In this document: positions 20,871 through 32,600 of the stretch, in pieces
How the letters are laid out: each line of letters begins with the position of its first letter
Position numbering within the stretch: position 1 is the first letter of the stretch
Assembly (NCBI RefSeq): GCF_000972845.2
Contig: NC_040028.1
Coordinates: forward strand, 14,754,871 to 14,818,870
Origin: Larimichthys crocea
Taxonomy: Eukaryota > Chordata > Actinopteri > Sciaenidae
DNA length: 64,000 nucleotides
Direction of reading: 5' to 3'
Translations under genes and position numbers: made by a program
Notes under the pieces: generated by a model
The model's input: only the letters and a program-made list of their open reading frames with translations
Told to the model about the DNA's origin: nothing
Databases searched by the model: none

Positions 20871-22150
20871 CCCAAGGACACCTTACAGTAAATAAAAGTA
20901 GACAGCAAATAATAAAAACAAACAAAAAGAATCATAAAAGTAAATCAAATTACAAGAATAAAACATTAAAAACAGGTTAAAATAGGACAGTGCAATTGAA
21001 TCAGATGGAAAAGGCGATTTTTAAACAGGTGGGTTTTAAGTGCAGACTTGAATTGTGAGTGTGAAATGAAGTGCCTAAAAGATTCAGTCAGGAAATATTC
21101 ATAATAATATCTTAACACTGAGAGCTCTGTGACTTTGTGAAGCTGTAAACAGCAAACACAGTGACCACTGCATCAATATTTGACTGTTTGATGCAGATGC
21201 CAATAATCAGTTCATATTTAAGAGATCAAAAATATCTGATATAACAAAAATCAGCCAGACTATTGCGAATATAAACACTCAATGTAGTCAAAGCTGTATA
21301 ATAACTCGTCAGTGCTCTCTCGTAGACAAACTATGTAACGATGACTCTAATAAAAGTAATAAATGACCTGCAACACATCGTTAGTATCGCTGTAAGTTAC
21401 TCTCATGTCTATATATAGTATATAATATCAGTCAGACTTACAGGTCAGCCTGTGATAACAATAAATAAGTGAAAAAATAATGAAGAAAAATAGCAATATA
21501 TTAAAATAAATAAGATTTTACAATAAGTAACTGTAGCTGCTAAAGTCAAATTAACCTCTAATGAAAAGTGCAGACTTGAATTGTGAGAGTGAGTTGATGT
21601 TCCTTATGACGAGGGGTAAAGACTTCCAGAGCTGAGGAGCAGAGCGGCTGAAAGCTCTGCTCCCCATGGTGGTAAGACGGGCGGAGGGGACAGTTAGGTG
21701 AATGGAGGAGGAAGATCTGAGGGAGCAGCAACATGGAGAAGATCCACGAGATATGGTGGTGTGAGGTTATAAATGGCTTTGAATGTGAGCAGAAGGATTT
21801 TGTAGTTTATTTAGTTTATTAGTTTATGCAGGATTTGACCAGGAGCCAGTGGAGCTGTTGCAGGACAGGAGTGATGTGGTGGATGGAAGGGGTTCTGGTG
21901 ATGATGCGGGCAGCTGAATTCTGGACCAGGTGGAGCTTATGGAGAGATTTGTGGGTGAGGCCAAGGAGGAGGGAGTTGCAGTAGTCCAGGCGGGAGGTGA
22001 CTGAGATTATGAACCAGGATGGCAGTGGTACGAGGAGTAAGGGAGGGGACGGAGGCGGTTGATGTTGCATAGGTAGAAATAGGCGGACGGGTGATGTTGT
22101 TGATGTGAGACTGAAAAGAGAGTGTGCTGTTGAGGATGACACCCAGACTC
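20871..22150 (-). mobile_element. LINE remnant with internal cassette, unit 2 copy
   Basis: This is the paralogue of the 17816-19085 element. Two overlapping antisense frames (22142-21819 and 22176-21937) keep recognisable reverse-transcriptase C-terminal residues such as [18 protein letters not shown] and [20 protein letters not shown]. They lie in different frames, which shows a frameshift. The terminal TTA tail is missing because the duplication breakpoint falls inside the 3' UTR. Confidence 0.8.
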
Positions 22151-22284
22151 TTAACCTGTGCTAACTTATTATGCATGTTCAGTTTTTACAGTATGGTATT
22201 GGTGGCAGTGAGGATTGTAGTTACACTGTTCACCTTTAGTTACATTGTTGTTACCAGTGAGGCGGCTGGTTTTATAGGCCAGCT

Positions 22285-22930
22285 CAGGAGTCTTCAACCT
22301 TTTTCAGCTCATAATAACCTTCTTATAATAACCTTCATATTTACTTTATTCACCTTTTATTTCACTTTATTAACCTATTTATATGCTGGGTTATTAGCCT
22401 ATATGTGTTTATGATTGATAAAACATTCAGGCATAATGAAATGATTTATAAACTGCTGAGTTTTTATGTCTTGATCACTCCCTGTTACTTTTATCTCTGG
22501 TGCTTATTTACTGTACATGTCTTATCTACTGTTTTTAAATTATGCTTTTTACCCTATAGGTCTTAATTTTTCTTATTATTTGTTTCATTGTTGTAGTTTT
22601 ATGTTTTTTACTTTTCTTCTAATCTCTAGTTTTTCATGCAACTGCTCTCTTACCTTAAGAACTGTTGGTTTATGTCTGTTTCTGCTCTGTGAATCACTTT
22701 GGGCTACAGTTCTGTATGAAAGGTGCTACATAAATAAATAATGTTGAAGTTGAAGTTAAATAGTAGAGTAGCTTTAATGCTTGCAGTTTACTTATCTTTT
22801 TTTTTTTTTTTAATTCTCAGAAGTTATTTTGGTGAAAATTGTCAATTATTATGACAAAAATTGATGAACCCCCTGCAGTATATCTCTGTGGACCCCGTTG
22901 GGGTCATGGACCCCTGGTTGAAGACCCCTG
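22285..22930. mobile_element. hAT-like non-autonomous transposon, unit 2 copy
   Basis: It has the same ends as the unit 1 copy: CAGGAGTCTTCAACC on the left and CAGGGGTCTTCAACC inverted on the right. The 8-bp flanks are GGCCAGCT (22277-22284) and GCCTAGCT (22931-22938). It is 74 bp shorter than unit 1, mainly through a deletion after the left end. Confidence 0.75.
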
Positions 22931-23196
22931 GCCTAGCTTGTAACAATGTTCAATATAGCAAGTAAAAGGCCATTTAGATATAATGAGAGACAGACACAAA
23001 TCAAATTATTTGCCAAATACATGAAATTTGAACTCATCCTGACTGAAGTCCAGGAGCAATGTGACACCCGTTCTGAGTCACATCCACCAGTCCATTCAGT
23101 ATTTTGCTTAGTGTCTCTCTGATGGTCACCCAGGTCAACCTGCATAAACCTTTGCATCACCACTAATTATACATATTTACACAACCTACTGCAATT

Positions 23197-23512
23197 TGGA
23201 CTCTGTTACAAACTTTCTATGACACTGTGGTAGCATCTGCAATCTTTACACAGTCAGAGAGAGACAGGAAAAGACTCAACACACTAGTCAAGAGGTCCAG
23301 CTCCACCCTGGACTACCCCCTAGACTCCATAGATGAAGTGGGAGAGAGGAAGATGTTAGTTCACTGTGGAACAGCTCCTTCATTCCAACAGCTGTCAGAC
23401 TCCAGCAGGACCTCATGACTTTCTTCCATATATTTCTTATTTATGAGTAATTGTTTTATCCATCTTGTGCATATAAGCTGCTGTGACAAGTGAATCTTAT
23501 CTTATCTTGCAT
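23197..23512 (+). mobile_element. second LINE type fragment, unit 2 copy
   Basis: This is the duplicate of 20195-20512, with VASAIFTQSERDRKRLNTLV and LDSIDEVGERKML still readable. It has a handful of substitutions relative to unit 1 and the same TGTGACAAGTGAATC 3' end. Confidence 0.65.
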
Positions 23513-24780
23513 CCTATGTCTTTAAAACACACAACTGAAAGTATCTTTATATCATCAGAAATTGTTGCACACAGCATCAGTCTGAAAATGCTTATGATGG
23601 AAGTATAAGTATAACTCGTGAACTTTTGCAGACACAAAACCAGATTTCCTGCACCAAATTCAACTTTTCTACTCACAAACTGACGATTCAGTACCGGTGC
23701 TCTCACATCCATCTCATTGTGCAGTGTTTATTAGGATCCCTTTTACAGCATGTAAGGTAACACAAGGCTTTAGAGTCATTGGCCTGCTGGGACTGAATGA
23801 TAGAGGAATCAGTGAGTGAATCACTATTTTTAAGTTTACAAAACAGATAAATTTTAGCTATGGTGCTGAAATTCTGACTCTATGAAGAGTTTGACATGAC
23901 TCGGTTCATCACTCGGTTTATACTCACGGGCTTTTGCAAACTAATAACAACACTTTCTAACTCGTGAATAAGAAAATGATCATCAGTTGAGTTTTAAAAT
24001 GTTTTCTTTGTGTGTTGATTACTTGGGGCAGACAAAAAAACACATTCTGAGTTTGTACTTGACTGAGTTTTTTCCCTCCATCTGATTGTGCACAGCAGTA
24101 CAACATTGTGAAAGTGCATTGAAATGAGACCCTGCATGCTATTGTACCTGCTCTGTGTCTGTGATGCTATCAGGAGCCCACTTCTGAGTATTATTTGTGG
24201 TGTGTCAGTTCCTCACAGTGCGCGACCGCAGTGAGGCTATTTCTCTCAACCTTCAATTCAAACTTGGCCCATTACAGCCAGACTACAAAAGCACTTTCCG
24301 TGCACTCAGGAGCTCACGGCAGTGAATGGTGGATATTTCCAATCACTCTGCTGTCAATCCAAGTGTCAGGTAAACACAGGCCAATGGAAACAGCTTTAGA
24401 AAAACCTTGCAGCTATGTCTGTCTTACTTCAGAAGTCCTTGGAAACGTATCAACAATTTCTACAAAGACCTCCAAGTTAACGGGAAAAGTCAAATATCCT
24501 AAAAGCAGCAGAAATGCAACACTCTGGTAGATGCAGTGCCTTACATGAGACACACAACTGCAGTGGTGTCTGCCTTCAGATATGTGAGTGTTGTTGTCTC
24601 CAACACGAGCTGCAAACAAAGGAAATGAGATTGTATTGACAGTTCTTGTATTCACCTCATGAGAGGAATCTGCGAAGTCTGTGGAGCAATTACACAGTGG
24701 GAGTTTGAGCACATCTATAAGGATTCAATGTGTGTGTGTGTGTAAATAGGGGGCACCAATGACCACTTTATTTTTGTGTA

Positions 24781-24839
24781 TTTCCCCACAACAATACTAA
24801 AAGAAAGAGATTTTTTTTTTTAGTATTGTTGTGAGGAAA
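24781..24839. repeat. strong hairpin: 22-nt inverted repeat with 15-nt loop
   Basis: Arms 24781-24802 and 24818-24839 are complementary at 21 of 22 positions (core CACAACAATACTAAAA). The loop is 24803-24817. The arm length suits a short folded RNA or a MITE relic. No host transcript is known here. Confidence 0.8.
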
Positions 24840-26260
24840 TGTGATACAAATTCAATTGAATTCATGTTTGTTTTTGTTTTTTTTAACAAATCTTCTTGCA
24901 AAGGCCTCTTCTCGCTCGCTAGTGGGAGTGTGCACATTGTTGTTGTGTGGCACAGTGCAGAATTGTGAAGGGTAAGAGGAGTAACTGAGTGAGTCCACAA
25001 TGCCTCTGAGTGTTTCCTATTAACATATTGACAGTTGTTTTCATGAAAGACCAGTCCAAAAGAGAGAGAGAGTGACCCCACGGAGAGAAACTGCCCTGCT
25101 GGAGGCACCTCGTGGGACACTGTAAATGGGACCTGAGAGAGAGAATTGAAACTGGTGCAGCATGGAGACGTGTGGATGGAATATCAAATATGTGTTATAG
25201 ACATCTCTAAAGTGACGGAACGATGGGAACAATCACACTGTTCTTTGGTCTGAGGAACTGAGATTTAACTGTCAAAGGCAGTGGCATGAAAGATTTTTAT
25301 AATATTTTCTTTTTACAGTCGAAGTTTAACATGATTTAAACATACAGCATATGGATGTAGTTCCCATATGCAACAATAAACAAAGACAACAAGGTAAAAT
25401 CAAAGATATAAAGACAAACATATAGCTTTTATGTACAGGGAACAGGTATTAAAATATATATTTATGTACATAAAAACATACATTATTTGTATATAGAATA
25501 TTTGTTTTGTTTGTTTGAGGTCAGATTAGTCATGTGCATCACAAAAAAGTACGAGTATGTATCAGTGCAAAAGAATAAATATATAATATAAATAAGTTTA
25601 CCTATGTGGATGTGGATTATGTGTGTCTTAGACTTATTGTCCACATTATTAGGTACATCTTTACAATCCAGTACAACTGTTCTGCCAAGTCGATTTTCAA
25701 TTGTTTATTTCTAAGACCACACATGTGTTTATTGTATGTTTTAGCATTTACGGTAAGTATTTTTCATAAGATGTTGGCAGAATGTCCATATTTGTGTTGG
25801 ATGAATTCAGACTAAAGTCCCTGTTTACAGACAAATTGTTTCACTTTGCTCAGTTTGTGTTGAATGCCGACCAACAATGTAAGATGGCGCTTTATGATTC
25901 ACGCGTTTAAAGGAACGGTCTGTGCCTCACTTGTTTTTTTAGTCATGTCTTATAGCTATTGTTTTGTTCATATTTATGTTCTGCATTGTTTGGCATGTGC
26001 TGTGTATTGCACGTTGTCCAAGTCCATGAGGGCTGGGCATCTTTAGTGCATGAAACTTGAAAAAAATGCAGCACAACATCACATCACCTCTATAATAAAC
26101 ATATAATTAAATGTACACTTTTCTGACAGTATCAACAAACTAAACATGCTGTATTAAGTTGCAATATATTTGACAGGCGTATTTTATAATGTGGCCCATG
26201 AATGTTTACATACAGACTATACAAGTGGCAGTAAAAAGGTGCTGTACATAGCCAGAGTCA

Positions 26261-26292
26261 TGACGTCAGAGTTGTTCTCAGACATCACGTGA
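26261..26292. promoter_or_regulatory. full CRE followed by a TCACGTGA E-box
   Basis: A palindromic TGACGTCA (26261-26268) is followed by TCACGTGA (26285-26292), a CLEAR/USF/MITF-type palindromic E-box. Two intact palindromic bHLH/bZIP sites 16 bp apart in otherwise AT-rich intergenic DNA suggest an enhancer or an unannotated promoter. Function is inferred from motifs only. Confidence 0.4.
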
Positions 26293-28759
26293 CTGATTTA
26301 ATTGTTCATGACTGTGACGGCATGGGAGAAGAAACATTTCTACTTAAATTATATTTTGCCGCATTTGTTTGTGATATAAAAACTTGCTAATCATCAAAAA
26401 GTCACTTTTGTAGTTCAAACACATGTAATAATTCCCACAGACGCAAATGAGAAACCTCATGATTTAAACACTTCTTTCTGAACCTCCTCTGAGCTGTTTA
26501 TGGCATTCTTTTCACTGCACATTATACCAGCAATATTTTATCGCTCTGACAGAGAGAGCAATAAATCATAGTTGTATCATGATAGTGCAACGCGGATGAG
26601 AGGAAATTGTTGCATAAACTCTCATAAGTGAACATGAAGTGTTATTTTAGTCAAATCCTGATTCTATATTGATTTCCTGTTTGTTTTGCGTACAGTATAT
26701 AGTGCATGTGTCAGACAGAGAAGTCACACAATAGCAATAATTACAACATGGCAACTCTTTTATTGTCCTCCAAAATAGAGATCATTTCCTCTCTGTAATG
26801 ATATGATACAATACGTTTATAATAACCATTAAATTTACCAACACAATCCCTCGTGCATTGTAACTGCTCCAGAAAATGTCATGGTTATTTATATGTTTAT
26901 TTGTTATAACTCATACATTCCTTTTTTTAAATTCTTCAAAGGTCTTTGGTGTGTATGTGATTTACTACAACAGGCCGTGGTCTGTTTTCTTGGGAGTGTG
27001 TTTTAAAGTGAGCTTTCCACTCTGTGCCCTCCTTGGTTTGATGCCAGTGTGGTTTGCCTCGGGGCAGAGTGGCACCGCTTGATTGATGGTGCTGACAGAA
27101 CATTTGTACCAACAGAGAATCTGTCACATTTCCAGACTTGTTTTTATTTCTTTAGAGGTTCTACCAGCTAGACTGCTTTTACAGCCTACGTCACCCTAAT
27201 AAAGTTTATGAACAACTTGTGGTTATGAATGCATGAATACTCTGAAATATGACCCACGGTGTCAGGACAGAAAAGACCTCAAATGAGTTGATAATTTATT
27301 AATTGTAGCTTCTCCTGTGACAGCAAAATTGTTAGCATCAAACCCAGAAACAGCCCGTTGGGGACAGAACAAGAGACTTTGTTATGGTGTTTTTGTTCCT
27401 ATACAACATCTGCATGATTCTAAATAGCTTTATTACTCGCTCTGAAAAGATTTATTGTCACATTATGAAAAACAAAATACTCCACGACCCAGACCACTGG
27501 GAACAACGCGTCAGTGCCTGAGCCTCAAAACTACAGATGAATAATCTTCTATGTGGGGTTTAGGTTGGCCAACACCACCACCACTCAAAGAGGAATGCAA
27601 AAACAGTTTTGTCCCAAGCCCCCATTGTCCTCTCCAGAGGATTTGTATGGTTTCACTTAGAAAACAGTGAGCTGAAAACAGCCTGTTGTTGTATAGAACC
27701 CTGTATATGAAGGCTGGAAATATTGGTGGCAACAACTTCCTTCGTTCTGCTGCATGAAATGTCTTTTACTGATTAAAATCAGTGGTTAATGCTAAAGCTA
27801 CCAAGCAAAGCTTAATGTTATTTTATACACATGTTGTCATCTGTCTTTCATTCCATCTAACCACAATAAACACTATCCTATATTTTGCCACTGATCTTAA
27901 ACCTTAAAGACTGTAATCCACCTTATTTCCATGACAAACACTGTGCTTTGTAGTGCTAGCGTTGGCTCAGCTCCATAAAATGTCCTATCCAAAACTTGGA
28001 TATGCAATGCTATCTCTGTAAAATGACCATTTTTATTCAATCTTTCTGTTCCCATCAAAAGGCCATTTTGTTCTCTGCAGTCTTAATGGTTACAAGATAT
28101 TCAGCAAAGCACTGCTGATCTACAGCTCTTTGTTCGGACTCCCACGGAGAATACAATCTTACTTTGGAGCACTGCGGCCGCAGCCATACAATTCCATCAG
28201 CATAAACGCTTCACAAACACTTACACACAAAGTATAGGGGCGAGAAAAACACTACTTCAGACAAAAGGAATCGTTTTCTGGTTGTGCTCGTGGATTGTGT
28301 CAACCTCTATTTTCATACTATACAGAGTATCATAAAATGCAGACTTTTTGTGTGGTTTGAATATTTCTTTTATTTTGAAGGTGTGTATTTGTCCTCATTC
28401 TGGAATTGGAGAAAGAAACTGCAAACATAACAAAAAACACTACTTTTTTCGATATCTGAGGATTGTATTAACAGTAAAAGAGAGCTCTCGCATATTCATC
28501 AATCATAGATGAAATAAAAACTGTAAATGAAAGGTTAACTCAATCACTTTACAAATAATCCTTTAAACTGACCAGTTCTTTTGGCCAAAACACCTGCATC
28601 CTGCATATGCCCTTCTAAAATCAGCATCACTTAACAGATTTAATTATAATTGTCCCCTCTCTGCTACAGTCAATGTCAGCTGTGTCTTTTAATTCTCTAA
28701 TCAGTGGTCGACAGAACCGCTATCACCATCACCATGCAGCTTCCCACTCAATACAGACA

Positions 28760-28801
28760 TCCCAAAACACACACAGACTGGTTTTTGTCAAATGTTTTAT
28801 T
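28760..28801 (-). terminator. ola1: ola1 polyadenylation signal and downstream GU-rich element
   Basis: AATAAA reads on the minus strand at 28801-28796. About 20 nt further on comes GTCTGTGTGTGTTTTGGG, a good GU-rich downstream element, so cleavage is expected near 28780. Confidence 0.75.
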
Positions 28802-29201
28802 GAGTGTAGACATCTGGGCTACTGTAAAACATGCATTATCTGCTGAAGGGGGAGAGGAGCAGGTGGCATTGTCCCCGCTGTCAGCTGTGTCAGTGCTGGC
28901 ACCCGTGATGGAGATTAATGAAGTATCTGGAGAGTAATATGCTCCTTCAAATGCTGCTACAATTTGGAGTGGGGGCCGATCCTGATCTTAAATAGCAAAG
29001 CTGTCAGAGTTTACTGAACCTGTGCTTTGGCACAGAGGGGGGATTTGATTCTACAGGACGGGGGAACAGAAAGTGAGAGTGTGGCGGTGGGTGTCAAGCC
29101 AAAAGGGAGACAAAAAAAAAGAAGAGGGGAGGGCAGGATGGGATGGGACGGGTGGGGTAACAAGCACAGTCAGTTATGTAAACAAACAGACTGTTCTGGT
29201 G
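28780..29201 (-). other. ola1: ola1 3' UTR
   Basis: This is the stretch from the stop codon to just past the AATAAA on the minus strand, about 420 nt. It contains a homopurine run on the plus strand at 29102-29146, read as pyrimidines in the transcript. No repeat is seen. Confidence 0.7.
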
Positions 29202-29303
29202 TCACTTTTTCTTTGGCGCGTTTGGTGCGTTAAATTTGAAAAAGATGATGTCTCCATCCTCAACGATGTAGTTTCTTCCCTGTTGTCTGTATTTCCCTGC
29301 TGC
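29202..29303 (-). CDS. ola1: ola1 last coding exon
   Basis: This 102-nt coding part follows a TCTTACAG acceptor and ends at TGA (29204-29202). It encodes residues 364-396, [20 protein letters not shown] then [13 protein letters not shown]. The basic KKK end matches human OLA1 (PKKK). Confidence 0.97.
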   Translation of the reverse strand, partial: AAGKYRQQGRNYIVEDGDIIFFKFNAPNAPKKK

Positions 29304-29595
29304 CTGTAAGATAATTAAAACATAATGAATTCACATTAAAAATATAAACATAAAATAATGCATGATGTACAGATTATACAAGACTGTGACATAATTTAGC
29401 CATTCATTTATTATTATAATGGACAATGTAGTGCACATAATCACAGGATACATTGTAAATAATAATAATGGAAAATAAGAGTTCAGCATCAGTATCCAAT
29501 TTATTTTCTCTCCTACGATAACTTTACTCTAATTGCAAATGTCATATTCTCTCTCTCTCACACACACAACCACACACAACCACACACACGCACAC

Positions 29596-29626
<31 letters not shown>

Positions 29627-32600
29627 ACAACAACACACACACACACACACGCACACACACACACGTACACGCACGCACATACACACTTGCATCCATGTTT
29701 TGTTCGAGGGGTGCCTGAATTCCCACTGAGTGAATAATCCTCTCTTGTGCCCATTTCAGTTTCATGTGCACAGGCTCAAAATGTTAATAAGTCTTTGATT
29801 ACAGCACTATCAAACTTCTCAGGGAAACAAAATAAGTTCTAACATTTCTTTTGTGTACAGTAAGTGTTTGTTCTCCTTCCCGGCAAACTCAAAATAATTG
29901 ACTTGAAGTGCTAATACAGACAGGTTTATGCATTCTGGTTCTGCACATCGCACAATTAATTAGAAGAATCAATGTCCTTTTAAAGGCTCAGGAGACCATT
30001 TAATCCAAGCTCAATACCACCAGAAACACTGGATGGAGAGGGAGACAGGAAAAAAAAAAAAAATCAATGGCTATTTGTGATTCCTGAGTATGTATTAAAC
30101 CAGACACGTCTAACTGGTTCATTTGCACTTGAAAGCAGCCATCTGGAGCAGCAAGCTTGGCTTAAGCAGATATGATTACTAATAATGTGATATCCCCGTA
30201 CACTGGCCCTATTCAGACAGCCTATTCCCACAACTGGCATTAAATAGCATGGACCTTAATGCCACAGTCAGAGACGCTCCATGTTCTTATGAGGCCCAAA
30301 AAGGGATTAGTAAGAGAGCATGCAGTGAGGACCTGACACTCAGATCTCAACCCCGGATAACAATAGTGAAACTCCCCAGAGACCCGCACATTTCACACTC
30401 TGTTTGCAGCTTATGAAGGGTGTGGACAATACACTGCCGCTGCATTAAATACTTATTAAAAAGGGCTTGAATAGTAAAGAGATTTAAATGTTTTCATAGT
30501 GCTTCCTTTCCACACTGGTCCCCGCAGGTCCCTGTGTGTCAGCGTAATTACATTAGTTGAGTCTGTAAGTGGGCACATAGAGCTGATGGTGATGATAGAG
30601 GGACTGTAACAGCATGGCTTACAGCTGCGGCTCACAAATGTCACACATAGCAAGGTTAAAATCAAGTCTGCTTTAATTTAATTAACTGAGAATAAAATTT
30701 TAAAACATGTCTATATAGAAAATTATATTTTAAAAAAAGAACATCTTTGATATGGCATCCTACAGCGTTGATTAACTGATTATTAACTCTGTACCTTCAA
30801 TTACTTAATTACAGTTTGCTGATAGGAAAGAAAATGCCAAACCCCAAAACACTTGTAGTGGGGAAAGAAAAAAAAAAGGTTTTTACTGCTGTTGGCTCCT
30901 GGTTATTGTCCTCTCACAAATTCACCACGAAATGGGTTATTACATTTGACAGGAGTGTGCACATGAACAACCTACACCCCAGTTAAAAAGGTCAAAACAA
31001 ACACTGGCCATCTCAAAAATGAGATATGCAAGTCACATTTGCGCGCTACCCATCCATGAAACAGTCCTTATTTGAGGGATTTCACACTTTATTTAACTTG
31101 CCGCTTTATATCACTGTCACATGCCTACAGTGGCTTGGGGATTTGACAACAGAGAGCTCTGAGCTAACAGCGCACTCTATAGATCTGATAAATGCCTGGT
31201 GAGGTGAAGAAGTGCTACCTCTGAGCGAGTGTGCTGAGCCACGAGCAGGAGCTACCATCAGCCAGTTAAGACACATTGTGATAAAGATATGCACAGCTGG
31301 AGCAGAATGGCAGTGTTTAGAGCCAGAATCAGTTGGCTTGTCAGGAGTGGTGCTGGAGTGTGTGCAGTAATTTCTTCCCCTGAGTAAAGGTGAAGAGCAG
31401 TTTGCAGTAGGAGCTGTGTGGTGACTGTCAGCTCCACTGATCACAGGAGACTTCCCCTCATCCTCTGGCACCCTGACTGCTCACCTTGACAGCATTCTCG
31501 CTGCCTTCCTCTTTAAAATCCTGGAATTTCATTACTTCCGCCATAATGAAGCCCTTCTCAAAGTCTGTGTGGATCTTCCCCGCAGCCTGTGGAGCCTTAG
31601 TTCCTTTCTGTCACAGGGAAGGAAAAAGAGAGGACAAATGAATTGTTTTGGAGAAGATGGATTACAGCATGCGAGCGACATGGTGTTTGATAGGGTGATA
31701 GCGTGGTGAGCATCACTCTGGGGGTGTTTTCAGTCAGGGGTATTCTTGCCTCGGTCCTGATTTCTGGATAGCTTTCCACTCGGCTGTGCCCTGCTAGGGC
31801 AGCCTGGACACCGATAAGGACCCGGCACTGCTATCAATGCCTTCTGATTCCCATTCCGTGGTGGTATTGATTTCTGTCCAAGCAATCTTGCCTCATTGTG
31901 GGTCGCTGCTCGGCTCTCTGGTCATGACAGCAAGAAGACCCAGTGTTGCAGTGAGAGGCCATGGTGGTATAGACCTCACTGCAGTGGGCCTCCCTATTCT
32001 GGCACACACCAGAGTTTGGGTCATTTAAATTCATTTCAAGCCTTTCAGTGATATTTCACAGTGGTAGATGCAAGGCTGCTTTTTGAAGTATTTAAATTGA
32101 CTTTGACATTAATGATTGTATCTTTAAAAAAAACATACACTTTAGATGCCAATTTGCAAAACACAAAATAACAATTTAATAGTTTTACAAATTCATTGTG
32201 CCTTGAATCCTATTTAAAACTCGAAGACACAACTGGTGACTGATGAAATGTGCAATTTATATGCGCTGAAATAATGCTGGGCGGAAATGACAAATGACCC
32301 AAATAAGTGACGTGGCTGCTGTGTATCATTATGACTCCTGCCTGTCGACCTGCTCGCTCTCTCTCTCTGCTCTGCAGCTCTGTGCTCAGAAACTGTTGAG
32401 CAGTTTTAATTATGTATATAATCAGGTTGGGGTCAACATATTTCATGCCAAAAGAATGATGCGTATTTAATGACTCTAATACATTACCATCTCTTTGCAA
32501 TCTCATTGACGGAGTGCTTGTGAGTTTAACTACCATTAATCAGCATCAAGGTTTGTCTATCTGGAGAAAAATAGATTAGGGGAGGGATTTTTTTCATATG

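Larger units (their letters stand above)
20871..23854. repeat. tandem segmental duplication, unit 2 (~2.98 kb)
   Basis: This is highly similar to 17816-20865 over its full length. Differences are point changes plus indels: for example, unit 2 lacks about 40 bp after the left hAT end, has a shorter poly(T), and carries a small insertion near 21800. The right edge, AACAGATAAATTT (ending 23854), passes into sequence not found after unit 1. The junction at 20866-20870 is CCTCG. Confidence 0.85.
23855..28779. other. intergenic region between the duplication and the ola1 3' end
   Basis: No coding gene is supported. Apart from the hairpin at 24781-24839 and the CRE/E-box pair at 26261-26292, it is AT-rich unique DNA with a short TG run near 24731. 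It probably includes distal upstream sequence of sp3. Confidence 0.6.

Noticed and set aside
29529..29771. Cys/Val-rich and Thr/His-rich frames over the CA repeat
   Set aside because: They are translations of a microsatellite in several frames and have no start or splice context.
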